From Puccinellia tenuiflora (lineage: Eukaryota > Streptophyta > Magnoliopsida > Poales > Poaceae): a DNA stretch of 64,000 nucleotides. The stretch spans positions 620,001 through 684,000 of the forward strand of contig QRDG01001737.1 of the NCBI GenBank assembly GCA_012064385.1, written 5' to 3'. The position numbers were made by a program, and so were the translations under genes. Below are positions 56,321 through 64,000 of this stretch, one piece after another. The notes under the pieces are model-generated. The model was not told where the DNA came from. It was given only the letters and a program-made list of their open reading frames with translations, and did no database searches. How positions within the stretch are numbered: the first letter of the stretch is position 1; every line of letters begins with the position of its first letter.

Positions 56321-57256
56321 TGGACCATGTACTTTGATGGTTCCAAGAGATACGAGGGAGCAGGCGCAGGAGTCACACTTATATCACCAAAAGGCGATAA
56401 GCTACATTATGTCCTGCAGATGGGCTTTGAGAAGCCATCCAACAACGAAGCCGAGTACGAAGCTCTGATACATGGGATGAAGATGGCCAAGGAGTGAAGA
56501 GCAGATAGGCTCATGATCTACGGGGCCTCCAACTTGGTAGTTCAGCAGACCATGAAGGAATGCGACGCAGCGGCAGACAACATGATCGCTTATCGGGACC
56601 TATACAACACCATGGAAGGGCATTTTGACGACTGCGAGTTGCGCCATGTGGGGCGCGGTAGCAATGAGGAAGCAGATACTTTGGCGAACATCGGGTCCAT
56701 GAAAGCCAAGGTACCCCCAGGCGTCTTCCTGGAGGTGATAAACAAGAGGTCTATCAAAACCACGCGGCCATCGGCGCCCTCGACGACAGCACCCGAAACT
56801 TCAGGGCCCATTGTGTCAGGCTCTGAAGCAACTGATACAATTACACTTCCGGTGGAGGTATTCCTGGTGGAACCGATCTGGACGAAGCCGTTCCTCGCAT
56901 ACATGCTACGTCAAGAACTCCCGGAAGACACAGTGGAAGCACGACGCATCACTAGGCGAGCCAAAGCTTTCACAATAATCAACGGAGGCTTGTACAAGCG
57001 AAGCATATCGGGTGTGCTCCAGAGGTGCATCGCACCCGAAGACGACAAGGCTATACTCCTCGAGATTCATGAAGGGACATGTGGGCATCACGCCAGCAGC
57101 CGAGCCTTAGTTTCCAAGGCCCTGCGCGCTGGGTTCTACTGGCCCACAGCGCTCCACGACGCCGAGGAAATCGTCAGGCGATGCATCAGGTGCCAGAAAT
57201 TCGCCACTAAGCCACATGCACTCGCTTCAGAGTTGAAGACAATACCCCTTGCCTGG
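56321..57256 (+). pseudogene. RNase H and integrase zinc region of element C, truncated
   Basis: RNase H blocks: MYFDGSKRYEGAGAG (Asp), NNEAEYEALIHGMKMAKE (Glu), a TGA at 56495-56497, then IYGASNLVVQQ where the third catalytic Asp is expected (element B has YGDLDLVVQQ), and NEEADTLANIG. The linker is followed by LYKRSISGVLQRCI and the integrase zinc-binding region HEGTCGHH...RCIRCQKFA. The sequence ends in IPLAW at 57256; the DDE core is missing because element D starts there. Confidence 0.8.
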
Positions 57257-59590
57257 TGAAAGAACAAGCTATGCTCGAGATGTCGCCTAGAGGGGGGGGG
57301 GGGTGAATAGGCGATTAACACTTTTTCTAATTAGGGGCTTGATAATTGCGGAATAAAACTATGTGTTTAAATTAACAAGCCAACAACCTAATATACCAGG
57401 TTTGCCTAAGTGCACCAACAACTTATGCTAAGCAATTTAGCAACACGAGGATAGCAAGATATAAACTTCAAGCACGAAGGCTATCTCAAGGTAAATTGCA
57501 TAAGTAAAAGATCGGGTATAGAAATAACCGAGGCATGCGGAGACGAGGATGTATTCCCGAGTTCCTCCTTGTTAGGGGAGTACGTCTCGTTGGAGGGGTG
57601 TGAGCTCGTCACAAGAGGCCTACTCAAGATGCCACAAAGGCCTCACCCTATTCTCCGATGAACCACACCCAAGGGATTGGTTCACCTTCCACTACCGGAA
57701 TCCTTCGAGGCGGATTCCGGAGCCCTTTACAACTTCTCTTGGGGCACACACCCACAACTCAATTGGGGGCTCCCAAATCATGCCGAAGCTTCACAACTCG
57801 AAGTCTTCGCGGCACCTCCAAACCGTCTAGGGTACACGATGCACCCAAGAGGCACAAGCTCTTGGGAACACAATGCACCCAAAAGTAACAAGTTTCTCAA
57901 CATCGATCTTCACGTATCACCGTAGGGAGAGCAACCCGATGCAACAAATGCACGAGGCAAGAAGACACAAAGTGGTCAAGTCCTTCACTCCAAATTCCAA
58001 CCAAGCAATGAATGCTTTGGGGGGAAAAAGAGAGGAAGAACAAAGGGGATGAACACAAAGCAACCCCAAAATCTAGATCCACTAGTTCCCCTCACTTAGA
58101 GGAGATTTTGATTGGTGGAGTTGTAGATCTAGATCTCCTCTCTTGAATACCTAAATTTGGGTAAGAATCATTGGAGGGATTGAGAGGAACCAAAGCTTTG
58201 GAGGTCAACAATGGAGAAGTGAGAGAAGCTCCAAAACTTGAAAACCATTGGGGAAGATGACCCCTTAAATAGGTCTCCAACTTTTCCAACCGTTGAGGGC
58301 AGTTTTTCCTGCGCGGGCCGGAAATTCCGGCACTTACCCCGGAATTTCCGTACCCTCAGGAGCGACCCGGACGCCCTGGGAAGCTCTCTGGACATAGTCC
58401 GGAACTTTAGGCCGGAACTTTGGCCGGAAATTCCGGCCTAGTGAAAATTGCAGAAAGAGCAAAACGAAAACGGGCATATCTTTTGCATCCGGACTCCGTT
58501 TTCGATGATCTTGGGCTCGTTGGAATCATAGCAACGAGCTCTACAAGAATATACAGAGAAACATCATAGTCCAACAAGGGAGGATAAAACCAAATGGAGA
58601 AAGGTAAAACCTCTCTATAAAAGACGAACCGATAAACCTCCAAAACCAACAAGTTTTTCATCAAGACTCTGTTTTCTATGATCTTGGTCTCGTTGGACTC
58701 GCAAAAAAAAGATCTACAAGATCATGCAGAGAAACATCATTATCCATCATGATATTATAAAAGCAAATGGGGAAAGGTAAAAGCTCCTTTTTGCAAACCG
58801 AAAAAGCCAAATCTTTTGCAAATGAAGTCCGAATGAAATAAAACCAATTTTGTTGGAAAGAGGACGACAAATGCTACCTTTGAAAAAGGCAAACAAGCAA
58901 AGGAGATTTTGCAAAGAAATGGAAGAGATAAATCTTCCGCATGGATGAACCGGCAAAATCTCCAATACCGAAACCGCAATAGAAGACGCATATGAAAATC
59001 GTTTTCGGTGAACTTAGCTTTGTCATGACAAGCACGACAAGCACCAAGACCACACCAAGATAAGAGACAAATAAGAACCAATAAAGATGATTGCATGGAT
59101 GCAAAGGTTTGTGCTCTCTACGACGATACGATCATGATACTCGGTCGAGAGCCCCTCTTGATAGGACGGTTATCTATCCTATAATCCGGTCTCTCACTAA
59201 ACAACATGAGACCGGTAAAATAGAAACCCTATCAAGATCATATCTTTTCCTTGCGCATTAATCCACTTGAGGTCGATGAAAACGATCTTCATCCCCTCAA
59301 GACGAACCACCTTCCTCGATTGCGCTTCGGTGAAGATTCACATGTTGCTCCCCCATACACCAAGATGGGAGAGGCACCTCTTCGGCATATCTTCACATGG
59401 ACTAGAGTGTTGACCAACGCGCACTTAGCCTTGATCAACACTAACTATTCTTCCCTTAGCCTTGTCTCCAACAAATGGAGATCAAGCAACGCAATGGACA
59501 CACCTATGAATATAGCTAAATGCAAACATTAGTCCATAGAGATTGTCATTAATTACCAAAACCATGCATGGGGGCAACCATGCACTTTCA
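57257..59590 (-). repeat. 3' LTR of element D
   Basis: Plus-strand ends TGAAAGAACAAG...CATGCACTTTCA give a 6-bp inverted repeat TGAAAG/CTTTCA. Contains CTAGAGGGGGG...GTGAATAGG near its left edge (57286-57312). A cluster of palindromic CCGGAAATTCCGG and CCGGAATTTCCG motifs lies at 58317-58440. The polypurine tract lies just outside. The five bases before it are CCTGG. Length 2334 bp. Confidence 0.65.
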
Positions 59591-59605
59591 ATCTCCCCCA
59601 TTTTG
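59591..59605 (-). promoter_or_regulatory. Polypurine tract of element D
   Basis: Minus strand CCAAAATGGGGGAGAT directly before TGAAAGTGCATGG of the LTR; primes plus-strand DNA synthesis in LTR retrotransposons. Confidence 0.6.
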
Positions 59606-61764
59606 GTAATTGATGACAATCGCTTATTAATAGGGTTTATATAATGAATAAAGCATCCTCGCAAGACAAACGAGTAAGGATGCAAGCGCATGTGTGGCAA
59701 ATGCAACAAAAGCATAAACCCAAATTCCCTTAAACGCTCTAAACTTCTCCCCCATTGGCATCGATTGCCGAAATGGGAAGAAAAAATTTAGAGAGCCAAT
59801 ATAATATGAGTTCCTCCACAAAGGTGATGACAATTCCTTTTAACGAAAAATTAGAGGAAATCAAACTATATTGAGGATCAAAAGATTGCAGAACGGATGA
59901 AATCATTTTAAACATCTCCACAAAGGAGAAAAGCAATCAAAAAGATCCAAAGCGAGAGTTCTAAATAAAAACGGAGAAGCTCCCCAATGTTCATGCACAA
60001 ATGAGGAGTGCACAAATATGGTATCCTCGCTCCCCCAAAATCATCGAGAACACTCAACAAGTGCAAGAGTGCATAATGCAAAAGCAAATCATAGCACTTG
60101 CACCAAAGATGTGGTTGAGCCATAAGAAGATACCAATTTTCAAAAAAACATCATAAGATAGGCCCAACCGAGATAAAAAGATCTTTTAAAGAAATATGTT
60201 CACACGCTTAGGGATACCAATTGGAAACTAAAACCAATTGAAAATGCCAAAAGCTAGTGAGATCATTTAGCCAATAAAATTCAACATGCTCACCATGGTA
60301 AGCATGAAGTCAAAGATCTTCAACAAAAACATGAGTGTGCAAAGATACCAATAAACAATGAGACAAGCACTCATGAGATAAATTTGGAGCCACCTAAGAA
60401 TTATAAATAAAAGCAAGGTAGCTCAAAAGAATTAGGATACCAACTAAAGGCGACCTCTCTCATATGTATAGGTTTCTAATTAGACAAACCATTGAAGATA
60501 TACATCCGCAAAGAAATATATACATACAAAATGGTTAGGGAAAAAGGAGAACAAGGTATCCAAAAGGAAGTCATAAATATACAAATGAGATTATTGCATA
60601 AAAGCATAGCACATAGCTCAAATTTATCTCATTGTATATAAATGAACTTCAAATATGTCAAATGCATCACACATATCACTAAGGGAACAAGAGATAGTGG
60701 AGATGCTTTGAGATAGGCAACAAGTATCACAAGGAAATAATATCAATTGAAGAAAAGGTTTTTGCAAATTCAACACACATATCACAAAGATATATTAAGT
60801 GAAGGAAAAGGCAAAAACCACAACAATTGTATATAAGAGATTTCATGCCAAGAGGGAACCTACACAAGGTTGAATACTAGAAAAGTATGCATGGGATAGA
60901 TACTTGTTACCGAGATGACATTGGTGATGAAGATGATGAGAGTTGGTTTGACATCAAAGCTTGACTCTGACAATCACACGGTGAGAACACCTTCCTTATG
61001 AATGAGGCAAGCATCCAATGCATCTCCATTGTACCTAAAACACAATTAGAGTACAAAATGGTTCCCAAACTCATTGGGTCCCATAGTAGTTAGATGAACT
61101 ACAATATATAGGACATACTCCACATAAATATGTGCATATAGATATGAAATTGAATTTCATGCAAATCTTAGCCGATTTAGGATTCGATGGAGTATACCCT
61201 ATATATTGGATCAAGAAAGACTAGCATGCCATAAAATATATATACTAGTAAATATGCATGCATAGACTTACAAGAACCAAACGTGATACAATTTGGACAA
61301 AACACCAAGTAAACCAAGAAGAGAGCACACCAAAGTGTGACACAAAAGGTTGTCCAAATTATATCAAAATCCAAACCAACACATGGTTGAGGAAAAATCA
61401 AACCAACATATGATTGATTCCAAAACACATCAACACATGAAGTGTGATATCAAAAGGAATCAAATCAACACAACAAATGATCGATAAAACACCAATTGAA
61501 AATAAGATACCAATTAAAACAAAAAAAAATCAACTAGGAGAAAAGATACCAAGAAGAGGGTGATACTTGACCGAAATCAAGTAAAGTAAAATAAGGCAAA
61601 AAGGTATCAAGAATCCCACAATAAATATCAATTGGAGCAAATATCTATGGAGGAGATATTAAATTCCAATTAATACCAATTGAAGGTACCAAAACGTAAG
61701 ATAAAGAATCAAATGCCAATTGAAAAGATCAAATATTATCGGTAGATAACTAGTCCGAGAAAAA

Positions 61765-64000
61765 TGGCGACTCCCACCCACCTCCTCTCTGGCGACTCCC
61801 ATGGCGACTCCTCCATCCGTGAAGATTGAAGATCTCCCCTTGGCCGATCTGGGGATCTCAAGCCATGGATCTTGCGGGTGGTTCTCCTCCTCTCAAGGAT
61901 CAACTTGATTTCTCCCCGGGTTTGTTGATCAAGGACAAGGTTTGTGACAACTTCTCCACGCCGGTTCACCCATGTCCTCCTTCCACCCCTTTCTTCTTGG
62001 TGGTCTCCTTTGGTAGAGCCTCATTTAGGCTGGATCTGATCAATGTCAAGTTGGCTCTAGAAGCATGTTTGGGGGTTGATCCGGATCAGATCTCACTGAT
62101 TCATCTTTCAGATCGAACCTTCCGTTTCTCGGTCTACTCCAAGGCCATTGGTTTCTACATTTACAAGCTGAGATCTTATGAGTGTGCTCAATTCATTTGT
62201 TTCTTTCATCTGTGGGGATCGGGTGGTCCGAATTGGATCCATGAGGAATCCCTATATTGTAATGAACTTGATGCGGAATGGACTACCATCTCTAAACCCT
62301 ACAAGGTTAACCAATCACGTAAAAAGGGTCCCACTTTGGTTTCATCTGCTGATCAATCCCCCCAATGGATCTTCTTATGCATGTTCATATGTGGTTCTCA
62401 CTGGTGCCAACTCTATTGCATTGGGTTCTCGAGTGATCTCATCACATGATACATTGGAGGGGTCTCAGATGGATCCGGATCCTATTATTCCGCTTGTTGA
62501 TCGTAGTTCACGGGGCATGCATCGTGGCGGGTTTCGAAAAATTTCAATACCAGCCCAAGTTTGGATGGTAAAAAAATCACTGCCTCAAATAATGGATCGC
62601 TCTCAATCTTCAAGCCCAGAGCCCAGCAAAACTTTGGAGGATGAGCGGCCCAATATGCCTCGGAAGCCGACTCATCATGGGTACAGAGTTTGTTTTAGGT
62701 GCTTAGCTGATGATCATATCATAACTGAATGCAAAAACCAATACCGATGCATACTCTGTTGGAATTATGGTCATATCTCTTTTAACTGCCTATCCAATCG
62801 CAACAAGAAAAGGATCTTTAAGCGAAAAGGGGTTATTCAACAAGACTCTGCCGTGGATCCATCTGTCGACGATTCAGTTGACAACAGAACGACGCCCCCT
62901 AGCTACAGTAAACCCTCTTCCCTTGAGAGCTCCGTTACTACTGGAGGCGAAGCAATGGCGAACTACCCCTGCGATCCTTTTCCCCACCTTCCTGCTAGTG
63001 CTGGCCTCATCCAAAACAATGGCCTGCGACCACAGCGTGGGTACGTGGTCATCGGCGGCGGCAATATGCCTGTCAACTGCGACGACTGGTCCATCGTCAC
63101 CATCTCCCCTGAACCTGCACCTGATGCTTTCCAAGGTACTGCAGCACTTATCTCGAATCAGTTGCATCAGAGAGGTTACCAAGTTAGGCAGATATCAAGG
63201 TCTGGGATGGGGACCGCTCTGGTCAGATTTGTCTGTGTTGTTGATAGGGACCATGCTGTTGCCAACAGCCCCTATTTCATAGGTGACACTGTGATGAGAA
63301 TTGTACCCCAGCACAGAGGCATAAATCATAGGGCTGCAACTTTCACTCATGATGTTTGGCTTATGCTAGTTAACTATCCTCAAGAGTGCTGGAATCTGGA
63401 CACTGTCATCACCACTATGGCTCCTTATGGCAGGCTTTTAGTTTGGAACAGAGAGAATGATTTCAGAGCTAGAATTTTGGTTAAAATCAGAGCCTATGAT
63501 ATTGACTGTATCCCTCTTAGCATTGTTCTCCTCCATAATGCAACTGATGTTGGGCATGGAGATAGTTGGTCTTGCCCTACCTACATCCTATCCTCTGTGA
63601 TGCTGGGTGTTCAAGCTGGTGATGAGGACCCTCTACCCCCTAATGGACAAAACCCTCACCCTGTTCCAATGGTGATTGATGATTTTGCTATGTGGCATGC
63701 TGAGAATGAAGGAGCTCCTGCTGCACCAGCTAATCCTGTACCTGCTGCTCCTATAAACCCTGGTGAGCCAGTTATGGTCACTCCACCTTAGAGCCCTGTT
63801 CTGCCAGATGTTGCACAAGAGGAACCCAATGCCCAACCTGATGCTGCACATATAGTGAATAATGTTGCAGAGAATGTTGCTGAGGATGATAATGATGTTG
63901 CACATGTGGTGCATGGGCAGAACAATAATGTGGAGGAAGATAGCTATGATCTGCATATTTCCCCAGTTTCTGCAGCTGTTAATGCAATGGACAGTCAGGT
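61765..64000 (+). mobile_element. 5' part of a LINE
   Basis: A short GC-richer leader (GGCGACTCCCACCCACCTCC) is followed by ORF1 from 61865. The reverse transcriptase ORF lies beyond the window. The left border with element D is near 61765; no target duplication can be checked. Confidence 0.6.
61865..64000 (+). pseudogene. LINE ORF1 nucleic-acid-binding protein, frameshifted
   Basis: ORF1 proteins coat LINE RNA. From ATG 61865 (MDLAGGSPPLKDQLDFSPG) the first frame carries a DUF4283-like stretch (SDRTFRFSVYSKAIGFYIYK, FFHLWGSGGPNWIHEE). Near 62356-62361, in a run of six C, the coding potential moves to the neighbouring frame, open to 63791. That part has two perfect zinc knuckles, CFRCLADDHIITEC and CILCWNYGHISFNC (62691-62792). 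Further on is a conserved region (VIGGGNMPVNCDDWSIVTI, DVWLMLVNYPQECWNLDTVI). TAG at 63789-63791 interrupts, after which the same frame stays open to the window end with Asn/Asp/Val-rich repeats. Two disruptions make an inactive copy likely. Confidence 0.7.

Larger units (their letters stand above)
51025..57256 (+). mobile_element. Gypsy element C (Tat-type), broken by element D
   Basis: Plus-strand LTR retrotransposon: 5' LTR 51025-51474, gag, protease, RT, RNase H and the zinc-binding start of integrase. The sequence stops being integrase at 57256, where element D begins; the catalytic core and 3' LTR are not seen to the right within the window. Several stops and two frame changes show decay. 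The five bases before the LTR are GTTCC. Confidence 0.85.
57257..61740 (-). mobile_element. LTR element D, minus orientation, mostly non-coding
   Basis: Inserted into the integrase of element C. The left LTR is at 57257-59590. A polypurine tract on the minus strand (59605-59591, AATGGGGGAGAT) shows that the LTR in view is the 3' LTR and the element reads leftwards. The 2.1-kb internal part in view is A-rich on the plus strand, with many ATACCAATTGAA-like stretches and no ORF longer than about 80 codons. This suggests a large non-coding internal region. The right border is not sharp; the LINE starting near 61765 follows. Confidence 0.6.

Noticed and set aside
1..64000. CRISPR arrays, bacterial operons, tRNA or rRNA genes
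   Set aside because: No regularly spaced repeats of that kind, no operon-like packing and no cloverleaf recognised; the window is plant nuclear DNA.

Overview
The window is a stretch of large, repeat-rich plant genome. Nested LTR retrotransposons of the Ty3/gypsy Tat type, CACTA, Mutator-like, Tourist and Stowaway elements and truncated LINEs surround three ordinary plant genes. Element types and gene sequences fit a grass, most likely a Triticeae species (wheat, Aegilops, barley or rye relatives). That placement is inference from pattern recognition; no search was run.

Layout. 1-4882: gypsy element A (minus strand, 5' LTR at its right end), nested into element B. 4883-13886: gypsy element B (minus), with an extra intron-containing ORF on the opposite strand downstream of pol and a 5' LTR at 13368-13886. 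13887-14336: one end of a CACTA element. 14337-17400: anonymous, partly GC-rich DNA. 17440-27362: gene island with two same-strand (minus) genes, an organelle-type single-RRM RNA-binding protein (17440-23876, introns full of nested transposons, exon 1 frameshifted) and a MORF9-type plastid RNA editing factor (26083-27362). 27363-34367: intergenic DNA with MITEs, a LINE tail and a poly(A)-only insertion. 34368-35432: intronless U-box/ARM protein of the PUB8 type (minus). 35433-41080: intergenic DNA with a hAT-like element and a MITE split by a LINE. 41098-47545: a 6.4-kb Mutator-like element with a perfect 9-bp target duplication, carrying two inward-facing gene-like units and a solo LTR. 47631-50057: foldback elements and another Mutator-like element. 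51025-57256: gypsy element C (plus), broken in its integrase by LTR element D (57257 to about 61740). 61765-64000: 5' part of a LINE with its ORF1.

How things work together. The two island genes could both serve organellar RNA editing: MORF proteins partner PPR editing factors, and organelle RRM proteins belong to the same editing complexes. Their tandem arrangement recalls the RIP-RRM fusion known in ORRM1. The U-box gene encodes a predicted E3 ubiquitin ligase.

Most interesting signals: (1) three different gypsy elements (A, B, C) carry an in-frame TAG at the same place, between protease and reverse transcriptase; (2) the antisense ORF of element B still has two introns whose removal gives an open frame; (3) MORF9 has apparent compensating frameshifts at an exon junction, and the RRM gene has a one-base frameshift in otherwise clean exons; (4) several transposons with readable target duplications give a relative order of insertion, including a three-level nest inside an RRM-gene intron.
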